A program made the position numbers and the translations under genes. Of a stretch of DNA of 64,000 bases, positions 25,677 to 34,366 are shown in pieces; within the stretch, counting starts at the first letter, position 1, and the number at the start of each line of letters is the position of its first letter. The stretch comes from Nocardiopsis sp. CNT312 (GTDB taxonomy: Bacteria; Actinomycetota; Actinomycetes; Streptosporangiales; Streptosporangiaceae). The notes beneath the pieces are model-generated. The model ran no database searches. It was not told the DNA's origin and saw only the letters and a list, made by a program, of their open reading frames with translations. The stretch spans positions 158 through 64,157 of the forward strand of contig NZ_AZXF01000019.1 of NCBI RefSeq assembly GCF_000515115.1, read 5' to 3'.

Positions 25677-26315
25677 TCATGGGTTCTGTGGGGGGTTTTG
25701 GCGCTTTTTGGTCGGGTCGTTGATCCACACCACCTCGGGGATCCGCAGTGGTCCCTGCGCCGCCAGGCCGCAGTCGCTGAGGATCCGCGCCACACTCTGC
25801 TCGACGCTGCTGTGTTCGTCGATGAGCTCTTCTAGCCCGTCGGGGAGCAGGTCCCGGAGGCGCCACCACTGCCGCAGTTCGGCCTCACCGAACTTGCCGG
25901 CGACGGGTTTGGTCGCGTGGCGCTCCAGCGTGACCTCGAACGGGACGTCAAAATAGTAGGTGCGCGACATCCCCTTGTGATCGCGCACCAGACGGGTGAG
26001 CATCTTGCCGTAGTGGTCGGCGTACAGGATCCCCTCGACCACCACGTGGTAGCCCGCGTCCAGGGCGTGGCGCGCCATCAGGTCGATCAGAGAGATGTTG
26101 GCAGCGCCTGGCCTGTCCCGCTCCCTGAGGATCTCGCGGCGCACCACGTCCTGGGAGATGATCGCCAGCCCACGCCCGTACGCCGCCCGTAGCGCCTGGG
26201 CCACGGTGGACTTGCCCGAGGCCGAGTTGCCTCGCAGCACGACCAACCGAGGAAACCCCGTCGAATTGCATCCAATGCACGCTTGCGCGAGCTCGTCGCT
26301 TCCCAACGAGACCAT
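25677..26315 (-). CDS. P-loop kinase / zeta-toxin-like small ATPase
   Basis: This 212-residue protein has Walker A VVLRGNSASGKSTVAQAL near residue 30, IISQDVVRREILRE, a Walker-B-like VVVEGILYADHYGKML, and ends with a Pro/Asn tail. The layout matches AAA_33 nucleotide or small-molecule kinases and resembles zeta-type kinases, but no antitoxin gene sits next to it. Start ATG 26315 (MVSLGSDEL). It is transcribed divergently from the second PIMT-like gene, with 125 nt between them. Confidence 0.8.
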   Translation of the reverse strand: MVSLGSDELAQACIGCNSTGFPRLVVLRGNSASGKSTVAQALRAAYGRGLAIISQDVVRREILRERDRPGAANISLIDLMARHALDAGYHVVVEGILYADHYGKMLTRLVRDHKGMSRTYYFDVPFEVTLERHATKPVAGKFGEAELRQWWRLRDLLPDGLEELIDEHSSVEQSVARILSDCGLAAQGPLRIPEVVWINDPTKKRQNPPQNP

Positions 26316-26428
26316 GAGCGCGACCCTAACCGACACCACCCCCACTCGAGGGCTGGATCAGTCAGATCCCCTCACTGCTTTGCGCGCCGCTGCCCCGGAA
26401 ACCCCCACGCGTTGTGCCCTCACCCCGT

Positions 26429-26434
26429 TAGCCT
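26429..26434 (+). promoter_or_regulatory. -10 element for a leaderless transcript
   Basis: TAGCCT (TANNNT) ends 6 nt before GTG 26441 and no Shine-Dalgarno is present. The spacing is identical to that at 4064-4069, so translation probably begins at the first transcribed base. Confidence 0.4.
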
Positions 26435-26440
26435 TCCGGT

Positions 26441-27700
26441 GTGACGACTTCCGACACCACCACCCCCACCCACGACACCGACGACGTCACCGCGTTGTGT
26501 GAGCGGATGATCGACCGGCTGTGGGCCATCAACGCGCTGCGCTCGGAACAGGTGGCCGCCGCGGTGCGTGCGGTACCCCGCCACCGCTTCGCCCCCGAGC
26601 GCTCTTCCCAGGAGGCATACGACGCCAACACGGCCCTGCGGACCCGGTGGGACGCCGACGGCCACGCCACCAGCTCGGTCTCAGCCCCCTGGGTCCAGAC
26701 CCTGATGCTGGAACGAGCAGACATCCGCCCCGGCATGCGCGTGCTGGAGATCGGCAGCGGCGGGTACAACGCCGCGCTGATCGCCGAGCTGGTCGGTGAG
26801 GGCGGTCAGGTGACCTCCATCGACATCGATCCGGAAGTCGTCGACCGCGCTCGCACTCACCTGGCCAAGACCGGGTACGACGACCGGGTGAAGACGGTCG
26901 TCGGCGACGCCGAACACGGCCACCCTGATGGTGCTCCCTACGATCGGATCATCGTCACGGTGGCCGCCACTGATCTACCCGAAGCCTGGACCGAGCAGCT
27001 CGTCGACGGCGGACGCCTGGTCCTTCCTCTAGGCGTTCGGGGGTTCCAGCGCGTCTACGCCTTCACCCACCAAAGTGGGAACCTGCTGGTCGGTGAGACG
27101 GGTGACCACGCCGGTTTCGTCAAGATGCAGGGCTTGGGCGCGCCAGCGCCGACCATCGTGCCAGTGACCGATGCGGTGGCGCTGACCACTGATGCCGACC
27201 CCGTCCCAGCGCCGGACCGCCTGCCTGATGTATTTGCCGCGCCCGCCCACGAGCAGTACACCGGGGTACGGATGGGCCGCAACGAGTACTTCGGCGGCCT
27301 GCAGATGTGGCTGGCCACCACTCTGGTCGACTTCGCCACCCTGTCCGGTGATGCTGAAGCTCTGGGCCACAACACGATGGGCAGGCATCAGACTCCGGCG
27401 ACGTGGGACGGTACCTCTTTGGCCTACTTGTTGCTTCCCAAGGCATCGACCGATCCCGCCGAGTGGGAGTTCCTCGCCCGAGGACACGGACCCGACGCCG
27501 CGGAACTGGCCGCCATCCTGGTCGATCACGTCCAACGGTGGGACCGCGACCATCGCAGCGGCCCCGGCCCCCGCTTCCTCGCCCACCCCGACATCCCTGC
27601 TGTACACGGTGTGATTCGAACCCGGCACACACGCCTTCTCGCCCTGTGGGACCAGCACGACACGCCGCAGATGGACTGGCAAGCGGACCCGGGCGCATGA
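26441..27700 (+). CDS. PIMT-like methyltransferase, FxLD-system type
   Basis: The 419-residue protein starts at GTG 26441. It has the PIMT-like N-terminus (CERMIDRLWAINALRSEQVAAAVRAVPRHRFAP), SSVSAPWVQTLML before the SAM loop VLEIGSGGYNAALI (residues ~104-117), SIDIDPEVVDRA, and a ~200-residue C-terminal extension with MGRNEYFGGLQMWLATT. PIMT relatives with this extension are found with FxLD-type RiPP precursors and act on Asp residues. Its TGA overlaps the ATG of a 43-residue peptide gene (ATGA), the likely substrate. It is diverged from the copy at 2271-3470, so the two are not a recent duplication. Confidence 0.85.
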   Translation: MTTSDTTTPTHDTDDVTALCERMIDRLWAINALRSEQVAAAVRAVPRHRFAPERSSQEAYDANTALRTRWDADGHATSSVSAPWVQTLMLERADIRPGMRVLEIGSGGYNAALIAELVGEGGQVTSIDIDPEVVDRARTHLAKTGYDDRVKTVVGDAEHGHPDGAPYDRIIVTVAATDLPEAWTEQLVDGGRLVLPLGVRGFQRVYAFTHQSGNLLVGETGDHAGFVKMQGLGAPAPTIVPVTDAVALTTDADPVPAPDRLPDVFAAPAHEQYTGVRMGRNEYFGGLQMWLATTLVDFATLSGDAEALGHNTMGRHQTPATWDGTSLAYLLLPKASTDPAEWEFLARGHGPDAAELAAILVDHVQRWDRDHRSGPGPRFLAHPDIPAVHGVIRTRHTRLLALWDQHDTPQMDWQADPGA

Positions 27701-27828
27701 CCCTCTCCAAGTCTCAGGCGGGGCTTCCCCCCGATGTCTTGGACACCGAGGACGGCCGCTTGGCGCAGTTGATCATCTGTGCCGAGATCATCCAGGCCGT
27801 CTGCGCGATGCCCTGCATGCCCAGTTGA
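27697..27828 (+). CDS. Short Cys-containing peptide, candidate RiPP precursor
   Basis: This 43-residue peptide is read from ATG 27697, overlapping the methyltransferase stop by 4 nt. It reads LPPDVLDTEDGRLAQ in its N-terminal half, an 'x-LD' motif reminiscent of the FxLD precursor family, with one Asp-Gly step. The C-terminal half is hydrophobic with three Cys (IICAEIIQAVCAMPCMPS). It has neither the Ser/Thr-rich core of a lanthipeptide nor a nearby lanthionine synthetase. The PIMT might convert the Asp of TEDGR to aspartimide or isoaspartate. The size, position and coupled start support a real gene; the modification is inferred. Confidence 0.6.
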   Translation: MTLSKSQAGLPPDVLDTEDGRLAQLIICAEIIQAVCAMPCMPS

Positions 27829-27909
27829 CCCCTTACGGCCCGAGTCCACGCCCACCACTTGCTGAGCAGTTGGTGAACTCCCATCGGCCCCACAGCATGG
27901 GGAGGACAG

Positions 27910-28422
27910 ATGACAGACCAGACGGATGTCACCTACGTGTGGCATAGCGATCAGCATCCCCCGGACGGGATGGCGGTGAAGCAGGTGTACGGCTACGTGT
28001 TCGACAACCAGGCCCGTGTGGTCCTGCTCCGCGACCCCACCGGGACATGGAATCTACCCGGCGGCACCCCAGAGACCGAGGACGGCGGCGACCCCCTGGC
28101 CACTCTGGAACGCGAAGTGTGGGAAGAAGTCCAGGTACGTCTGGCTGGCCCGGTCTACCTGGGCTACCAGACAGTCCACATGCCCGGACGAGCCCCATAC
28201 GCTCAACTGCGGATGGCAGCGTGTCTCACAGCTGCTGGCGAACGAGCGCCGGACCCTGACCACGGCCGCATCCATGTTCGGCACCGCTGCGGCTTGGTGG
28301 AGGCTGAAACGCTCCTGGGGTGGGGAGACGTCGCCCGACCACAGATCCGAAGTGCAGCCATAGCAGCGCAGCGGTGCTGGGCACTGCCCATAGATACCCC
28401 GGGGCCACCGCTGACTGACTAG
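27910..28422 (+). CDS. Nudix hydrolase
   Basis: The 170-residue protein starts at ATG 27910 with GGGGAGGA 5 nt upstream. The Nudix box is recognisable but expanded: LPGGTPETEDGGDPLATLE followed by REVWEEV, about three residues longer than the usual Gx5Ex7REUXEEXGU, and the final Gly is replaced by Gln. The catalytic REVWEE helix is intact, so nucleoside-diphosphate-linked hydrolysis is plausible. It follows the peptide/PIMT pair by 81 nt and may be part of that unit or of the dnd island; the substrate is unknown. Confidence 0.85.
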   Translation: MTDQTDVTYVWHSDQHPPDGMAVKQVYGYVFDNQARVVLLRDPTGTWNLPGGTPETEDGGDPLATLEREVWEEVQVRLAGPVYLGYQTVHMPGRAPYAQLRMAACLTAAGERAPDPDHGRIHVRHRCGLVEAETLLGWGDVARPQIRSAAIAAQRCWALPIDTPGPPLTD

Positions 28423-28543
28423 ATCATGGCCAGTGCCGGACCTCGCCCCTTCCCCCATACTCTCGCGGTACGCCCACCTTGGTCAGATGTGGATCCTGAG
28501 AGGTCAGGACCCACCCCTGCCTCGTGACGTGATTGACAGTGCA

Positions 28544-29689
28544 TCAGGCGCGTGGCTGTAGCTTCGCGATACCGTTGGCCAGTGCTTCCACGTCCAAGTC
28601 CGCTGCTTGTGAGGGGAACCAGGAGAAGCGCAAGCCGTTCGAGGCCGCTTCATCGGGCAGCCCCATAGCCCGGAGCACATGGCTGGGGGCGTACGAGGCG
28701 CTGGTACATGCGGAGCCAGTGGCGACTGCGACCGAGTCTTTGAGCGTGACGAGAAGAGCTTCGGCGTCCACATCCTCGAAGGAAAGATTGATGATGTGCG
28801 GGACGACGCAGTCCTGGTCGCCGTTGAGGTGAAAGCGTGTCTGAGCTAGCCCGGTGAGCAGCCGGGAGCGCAACTCTTGGGCGGCGGACTGCCATTGGAC
28901 GTGCTCAGCTTCGACGATCCGTGCAGCTTCGGCCAAGCCCATGATCAGGGGAACGGGCAGGGTTCCTGGGCGAAGCTTCCGCTCCTGACCGCCCCCGAAC
29001 ATGATCGGCTCGAGCGGAGGCCGTTCGTCGTCCATATCCTCTCGGCGGCGGGTGAGCAGGGCTCCTACACCCTTGGGCGCGCCGATCTTGTGTCCGCTAA
29101 TGCTGATCATGTCGATGGGCGCAGTGAGGTCATCAGGGACCTTGCCGTACCCTTGGGCGGCATCCACGTGCAGGTACGTGGGGGTCGCTTGCAGTTCGCG
29201 AGCCAACTCAGCCACTGGCTGAATCACCCCTGTCTCGTTGTTGACGTGCATCAGCGAAACGAGGAGGGTGTCTGGCCGCAGTCGTTCCATCACCGCCTCA
29301 GCTGTGACCCGCCCAGAGGGGCCAGGCTTGAGGAAGTCGACCTCGAATCCGTGGCTGGCCAGGTGTTCCAGCGGTTCTAGGACGGCCTTGTGCTCGATGG
29401 CGGAAGTGATGATGTGGCGTCGACCTGTGCGCTCGCCGTGTGGAGCGAGCCCGAGCAGAGCGATGTTGTTACTCTCCGTAGCTCCGCTGGTGAAGATGAG
29501 CTCGTCGGGCTCCGCTCCGACGGTGCTGGCCAGGTACTCGCGAGCCCGCTCCACCCCTCGTTTGGCCTGGTTTCCGTACCCATGGCGGCTGCCCGCGTTG
29601 CCGAACTCCGATGTCATCCAGTGCAGGACGACATCGGCTACTCGCTGGTCCACGCGTGTTGTCGCCGCCGCATCGAGGTACGTCACCAT
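28544..29689 (-). CDS. dndA: Cysteine desulfurase DndA
   Basis: This 381-residue PLP enzyme releases sulfur from cysteine for DNA phosphorothioation. It has the PLP lysine in SISGHKIGAPKGVGALL (around residue 205), FTSGATESNN near residue 72, and the catalytic loop cysteine in ATGSACTSASYAPSHVL near residue 330, matching IscS/NifS-like enzymes. Start ATG 29689 (MVTYLDAAATT) is chosen over a TTG at 29698 because AAGGTGA lies ~10 nt upstream. It is divergent from dndBCDE, the arrangement found in Streptomyces dnd loci. GC content is visibly lower than in flanking genes. Confidence 0.92.
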   Translation of the reverse strand: MVTYLDAAATTRVDQRVADVVLHWMTSEFGNAGSRHGYGNQAKRGVERAREYLASTVGAEPDELIFTSGATESNNIALLGLAPHGERTGRRHIITSAIEHKAVLEPLEHLASHGFEVDFLKPGPSGRVTAEAVMERLRPDTLLVSLMHVNNETGVIQPVAELARELQATPTYLHVDAAQGYGKVPDDLTAPIDMISISGHKIGAPKGVGALLTRRREDMDDERPPLEPIMFGGGQERKLRPGTLPVPLIMGLAEAARIVEAEHVQWQSAAQELRSRLLTGLAQTRFHLNGDQDCVVPHIINLSFEDVDAEALLVTLKDSVAVATGSACTSASYAPSHVLRAMGLPDEAASNGLRFSWFPSQAADLDVEALANGIAKLQPRA

Positions 29690-29728
29690 CGAACCCAAGT
29701 CACCTTCAAACGTTAATATTCGGTCTCT

Positions 29729-29750
29729 GTACGTGATTTCCTTGACGTAC
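29729..29750. promoter_or_regulatory. Perfect palindrome, candidate DndB operator
   Basis: GTACGT and ACGTAC arms flank a 10-nt spacer in the 75-nt gap between divergent dndA and dndB. DndB homologues are reported repressors of dnd genes, so this is the natural autoregulatory site. TATTAA on the minus strand (near 29714-29719) and TACGAT (29748-29753) on the plus strand could be the two -10 elements beside it. Confidence 0.6.
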
Positions 29751-29764
29751 GATAGCGTGACCGA

Positions 29765-30895
29765 GTGGTATCTTCTATCGCTTCTCAGTCTGCGGAACCG
29801 GCCACGTCTGCCGGGTTTGAGTACGTCTTCCCAGCCATCCGCGGTATCCAGGCGGGGCGCGAGTACTACGCGTCCATGTGCCCGATGCGGCTCATCCCGA
29901 AGATCTTCCTCTTCGACGAGGACGAACTGGCGCCTGAAGTACGCGCCCAGCGGATCCTGAACAAGGGGCGCCTGCCCGCGTTAACCCGCTACATCGTCGA
30001 CAACCCCACTGACTACGTCTTCAGCGCGATCACCGCCTCGGTTGATGGCGACATCCGCTTCGAAGCCATCGCCGACAGTGGCGTGGGGATGCGTACCGGC
30101 CAGATCCGGATCCCGATGGCAGCTCGGTTCCTGATCAACGACGGTCAGCACCGGCGCGCCGCGATCGAACAGGCACTCAAGGAGAACCCTGACCTCGGGG
30201 AAGAAACCATCGCGGTCGTGTTCTTCCATGACACCGGGCTCGCCCGCTGCCAGCAGATGTTCGCTGACTTGAACCGGCACGCCGTGCGCCCCCCGCGCTC
30301 CATCGGAGTGCTCTACGATCACCGCGACGACCTGGCCGCCATCGTACGACTGCTGGCGATGCGCACGCCGGTGTTCAAGGGATGTGTGGAGATGGAGAGC
30401 AGCACGCTCTCCCAGCGTTCACGCAAGCTGTTCACCTTGAGCTCGGTGTACTACGCCACTCAGGCCCTGCTGCAAGGGCTGGAGGTCACCAAGGAACAAT
30501 CCCAGGAACTGGCTGAGGCATACTGGACAGCGATCGACAAGACGATCCCGGACTGGAAGCTGGTGCGGAACCGGGAACTGTCGGCCCGGGACGTGCGCCT
30601 TGACTACTTGCACAGCCACGGAATCGCACTGCACGCGCTAGGACGCGTGGGCAACGCCCTGTTGCGTGACTCGCTGACCCCCTCTGACTGGACGCCGTCC
30701 CTCACCCTCCTCTCGTCCGTGGACTGGTCGCGTACCAACCCGGACTGGGAAGGGCGCGCCCTCATCAACGGCAAGGTCTCCAAGAGCCACCAGAATCTGA
30801 CTCTTACCGTGAACTACCTGCGCCAACATCTAGCGCTCCAACTGAGCGCCGAAGAACAGCGTGCGGAAGACGCCTACCTGCGAGGAGACTCATGA
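29765..30895 (+). CDS. dndB: DndB, regulator of DNA phosphorothioation (DGQHR family)
   Basis: The 376-residue protein begins at GTG 29765 and shows the family hallmark FLINDGQHRRAAIEQAL (residues ~122-138) followed by FADLNRHAVRPP. DndB proteins are not needed for sulfur insertion but set modification level and repress dnd transcription. There is no Shine-Dalgarno in front of the GTG, which sits close to the candidate -10 TACGAT, so a short or absent leader is likely. The stop overlaps dndC (ATGA). It is distinct from the second DGQHR protein at 37828-40011, which is about twice as long. Confidence 0.9.
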   Translation: MVSSIASQSAEPATSAGFEYVFPAIRGIQAGREYYASMCPMRLIPKIFLFDEDELAPEVRAQRILNKGRLPALTRYIVDNPTDYVFSAITASVDGDIRFEAIADSGVGMRTGQIRIPMAARFLINDGQHRRAAIEQALKENPDLGEETIAVVFFHDTGLARCQQMFADLNRHAVRPPRSIGVLYDHRDDLAAIVRLLAMRTPVFKGCVEMESSTLSQRSRKLFTLSSVYYATQALLQGLEVTKEQSQELAEAYWTAIDKTIPDWKLVRNRELSARDVRLDYLHSHGIALHALGRVGNALLRDSLTPSDWTPSLTLLSSVDWSRTNPDWEGRALINGKVSKSHQNLTLTVNYLRQHLALQLSAEEQRAEDAYLRGDS

Positions 30896-32388
30896 GCACC
30901 CCTAAGTCGAGTGCGCCCTTCCAGGACAGGTCCCTGGCTGAGGTCATCGAAGAGCTGACGGAGGAGATCCGTGAGCTCTACGTTGCTGATGAGGTTCCCT
31001 GGGTTGTCGGATACAGCGGGGGCAAGGACTCCACCGCCGTCCTCCAACTGGTGTGGCTGGCTCTGAAGGACCTACCAGCCGAGCAGCGCACAAAGCCGGT
31101 TCATGTGATCAGCACCGACACCCTGGTGGAGAACCCGGTTGTCGCTGCGTGGGTCAGCCAATCTCTGGACACCATGCACACGGCGGCCCAGACTCAGCAG
31201 CTGCCCATCGAGCCGCACAAGCTCACCCCCGCCATCAAAGACACCTTCTGGGTGAACCTGATCGGCCGTGGCTATCCAGCGCCCCGTCCCAAGTTCCGCT
31301 GGTGCACCGAGCGGCTGAAGATCAAGCCGTCGAACGCCTTCATCCGCCGCGTCGTACGCCGACACGGTGAGGCGATCCTGGTGCTAGGCATTCGCAAGGC
31401 CGAGAGCCAAGCCCGGGCCCGGGCGATGGCCCGGCACGAGAAGAAGCGTGTTCGCGATCGCCTCTCTCCCAACGGCAATCTGCCCAATTCCCTTGTCTAC
31501 AGCCCGATCGAGGCGTGGTCCACCGACGAGGTATGGACGTTCCTGATGCAGCACCCCAATCCCTGGGGGCATCAGAACAAGGACCTGTTGACGATGTACC
31601 AAGGAGCGTCCGACGACTCCGAGTGCCCGCTGGTCGTCGACGACACCACTCCCTCATGCGGAGACAGCCGCTTCGGCTGCTGGACGTGCACGCTGGTGGA
31701 GCAGGACAAGTCCATGACCGCGATGATCCGCAACGACGAAGAGAAGCAGTGGATGCGACCGCTGCTCAAGCTCCGCAACGAGCTCGACGATGTGAGCAAG
31801 GAAAGCCAGACCCGGGACTTTCGCCGCATGAACGGCAAGGTCCAGCTCTTCGGTGAACGGCCTATCCCTGGCCCCTACAAACAGTCGGCGCGCGAAGACT
31901 GGCTGCGCAAGCTCCTTGACGCCCAGGCTCAAGTCCGCAGGAAGGCCCCAGAGCACGTCAGCAACATCGAGCTCATCTCGATGCCGGAGCTTCATGAGAT
32001 CCGCCGGATCTGGGTCTTCGACAAGCACGAGGTCGAGGACTCCCTGCCGCAGATCTACGAGGAGACCACTGGCGAGAAGTTCCCTGGCCTGCCCCTCGAC
32101 GAACAAGTCGTCCTGGGAGCCGAGGAGATCGGCCTGCTCAAGGAGGCGTGCGACGACGACCCGATCCACTTCTCGATGACCCGCGAGCTCCTGGCGGTCG
32201 AGCGCCAGTACCGAACCATGAGCAGGAGGGCCGGTCTGTTCGAAGCCCTGGAGAAGGCGGTCAAGAAGGGCTACTACGAGGACGCAGACGATGCGCTGCA
32301 GTTCGCCAAGAAGCTCGAGGAACTGCGTGACAGTGACCCCACCCAGATGAAGCTGGACGAAGAGACCACCACCGATGCACCTGCATAA
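30892..32388 (+). CDS. dndC: DndC, ATP pyrophosphatase / PAPS-reductase-like sulfurtransferase
   Basis: This 498-residue protein carries the PP-loop VVGYSGGKDSTAVLQL (residues ~36-51), RWCTERLKIKPS, and a cysteine cluster SCGDSRFGCWTC (residues ~258-269) expected to hold an iron-sulfur cluster. DndC activates the DNA phosphate with ATP for sulfur insertion. GAGGAG (30882-30887) precedes ATG 30892, and the 3' end overlaps dndD by 14 nt, so the genes are translationally coupled. The length is typical of actinobacterial DndC. Confidence 0.93.
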   Translation: MSTPKSSAPFQDRSLAEVIEELTEEIRELYVADEVPWVVGYSGGKDSTAVLQLVWLALKDLPAEQRTKPVHVISTDTLVENPVVAAWVSQSLDTMHTAAQTQQLPIEPHKLTPAIKDTFWVNLIGRGYPAPRPKFRWCTERLKIKPSNAFIRRVVRRHGEAILVLGIRKAESQARARAMARHEKKRVRDRLSPNGNLPNSLVYSPIEAWSTDEVWTFLMQHPNPWGHQNKDLLTMYQGASDDSECPLVVDDTTPSCGDSRFGCWTCTLVEQDKSMTAMIRNDEEKQWMRPLLKLRNELDDVSKESQTRDFRRMNGKVQLFGERPIPGPYKQSAREDWLRKLLDAQAQVRRKAPEHVSNIELISMPELHEIRRIWVFDKHEVEDSLPQIYEETTGEKFPGLPLDEQVVLGAEEIGLLKEACDDDPIHFSMTRELLAVERQYRTMSRRAGLFEALEKAVKKGYYEDADDALQFAKKLEELRDSDPTQMKLDEETTTDAPA

Positions 32389-34366
32389 CCTCACCCTGCA
32401 CGACTTCGGCGCCTACAAGGGACGACAGACCCTGGACCTTCGGGTCAAGCCGAAGCGCCCGATCGTCCTGATCGGTGGCCTCAACGGCTGTGGCAAGACA
32501 ACCCTGCTTGATGCCATTCAACTCGTGCTGTACGGGCCCAGAGCTCGTTGCAGTGGACGGGGCAACCGCTCCTACGACAACTACCTGCGAGAGAGCATCA
32601 ACCGTGCGGCCGACTCCAGCCGCGGGGCCCAACTCCACCTGGAGTTCTCGATCACTGTCGAAGGTCGTCCCCGCACCTACGAAGTGTCTCGCACCTGGTA
32701 TGTCAGTGGTAAGCACGTGCGCGAGGACCTCTCCGTCGCTGTGGACGACAAGTACGACGCGACGATCAGCGATACGTGGGCTGAGCACGTCGAGCAGATT
32801 CTGCCCCTCGAAGTCGCCTCTCTCTTCTTCTTCGACGGTGAGAAGGTTGAGCAGCTCGCGGACTCCGAGAGAGCCGCTGGTGTGATCGAGGCCGCCGTCC
32901 AGTCTCTCCTCGGTGTCAGGGCGGTCGAACGGCTGCGAACGGACCTTCTTGCCCTTCAACGTCGTCAACGGTTGTCGCAAGAAGATCAGGGCATCATTGA
33001 GCAGATCCGTGACCTTAAGGCCAAGGCGCAGGACACAGCTCAGGAGGTGTCTGACCACAGTCAGCGCCACGCCCAGGCCGTCTCGTCCCTGGACGTCGCC
33101 CAAGCCCGGCTCGCCACGGCAGAACGGGACTTCGAACGGGCGGGAGGCCGGCTGTACGAGGAGCGACGCTCCTTGGAGGCGGCAAAGAACGACGCTGAGG
33201 GATACTTGGCCGAAACCCAGAAAGCTCTTCGCGGACTGGCCGAGGGCGCACTGCCACTCGTCTTGCTACGCGAACAGCTCACCGCGTTGGGCGAGCAGGC
33301 GGTGCGTGAGCAGGAAGCGAGTGAGGCTCGACAGATCACGAGCGCGCTTCAGAAGCGTGATGCGTGGCTGATCGATCAGCTCTCTGACGACGTGTCTGCG
33401 GATGTTCGCGCTGAGCTGGAGAAGAAGCTGGCGGCTGACCGTGAGGTGCGGGCGGCCAAAGCTGATCTGGAGCTGAACCTTTCCCTGCCAAGAGGTCTCA
33501 CGGAGAAGCTCTCGACGTTGGAGGGGGGATTGCGAGGGGATACCGTTCGCACAGCGGAGCTTCTCCAGGCCGCAGGCAAGGCAGTACACGAGCTCCAGGA
33601 AGCCGAGCGGCAATTGGCAGCGGTCCCCGATGAGCGACTCATCAAGGACCTGATCGAAGGCTGCCAACAGGCAAGAGAAGCTGTGGTGGTCGCCCGCTCC
33701 ACGGTCAATCGTCATCAAGAGTTGGTGGATGAGGCCAGGGCTCGACTCGAGCGTCTCGAAGCGGACCTGGAACGTGCCCGGCAAAAGCGGGTCAGGACGT
33801 TCATCCGCGAGGAGGAACTCCAGCGCATCGTCACCTATTCAGAGAAGGCCCGCGCCACGTTGGGGCGGTTCGGTGAAGCGCTCTTGCGCAAGCACATCAG
33901 CAGCTTGGAAGTGGCGGTCCTGAGCAGTTTCCAGGCACTGATGCGTAAGAATGGGCTGGTCAAGGATCTCCGAATCGACACGGACAAGTTCACGCTCGCC
34001 TTGACCGATCGCGATGGGGAAGCCATAGACCCCACCCGGCTCAGCGCTGGCGAGCGTCAGCTACTGGCCATCTCGCTGTTGTGGGGATTGGCTAAGGTGG
34101 CGGGTAACCGACTACCTACTGTGATCGATACGCCACTGGGGCGTTTGGACAGTCGCCATCGTGAACACCTGGTGGACCGTTACTTCCCGCGTGCTGGTCG
34201 ACAAGTCCTTCTCCTATCCACTGACGAGGAGATCGACGAGCACCTGCTGCGCCGGCTGAAGCCGTCCATCGCCCATAGCTACATCCTTGTGCACGACGAC
34301 ACCACGTTCACCACTCGCGTCGCGTCGGGCTACTGGTGGACTGAGGGAGCCCTGCATGCCGTCTGA
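32375..34366 (+). CDS. dndD: DndD, SMC/Rad50-like ATPase of the Dnd complex
   Basis: The 663-residue ATPase has Walker A LIGGLNGCGKTTLLDAI (residues ~31-47), a long central coiled coil with many Glu/Arg/Leu/Ala heptads (residues ~210-500), and the C-terminal ABC-type signature LSAGERQLLAISLLWGLA with Walker B TVIDTPLGRLDS. DndD is thought to remodel or nick DNA in support of sulfur insertion. It overlaps both neighbours (dndC by 14 nt, dndE by 11 nt). The family's normal length is ~660 residues, so it is intact. Confidence 0.93.
   Translation: MHLHNLTLHDFGAYKGRQTLDLRVKPKRPIVLIGGLNGCGKTTLLDAIQLVLYGPRARCSGRGNRSYDNYLRESINRAADSSRGAQLHLEFSITVEGRPRTYEVSRTWYVSGKHVREDLSVAVDDKYDATISDTWAEHVEQILPLEVASLFFFDGEKVEQLADSERAAGVIEAAVQSLLGVRAVERLRTDLLALQRRQRLSQEDQGIIEQIRDLKAKAQDTAQEVSDHSQRHAQAVSSLDVAQARLATAERDFERAGGRLYEERRSLEAAKNDAEGYLAETQKALRGLAEGALPLVLLREQLTALGEQAVREQEASEARQITSALQKRDAWLIDQLSDDVSADVRAELEKKLAADREVRAAKADLELNLSLPRGLTEKLSTLEGGLRGDTVRTAELLQAAGKAVHELQEAERQLAAVPDERLIKDLIEGCQQAREAVVVARSTVNRHQELVDEARARLERLEADLERARQKRVRTFIREEELQRIVTYSEKARATLGRFGEALLRKHISSLEVAVLSSFQALMRKNGLVKDLRIDTDKFTLALTDRDGEAIDPTRLSAGERQLLAISLLWGLAKVAGNRLPTVIDTPLGRLDSRHREHLVDRYFPRAGRQVLLLSTDEEIDEHLLRRLKPSIAHSYILVHDDTTFTTRVASGYWWTEGALHAV

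Noticed and set aside
27608-27630. tRNA T-arm-like sequence (GATTCGAACCC)
   Set aside because: It lies inside the well-supported second PIMT gene, has no complementary acceptor or anticodon arms, and does not match the tRNA-Arg 3' end, so it is neither a tRNA nor the missing attachment site.
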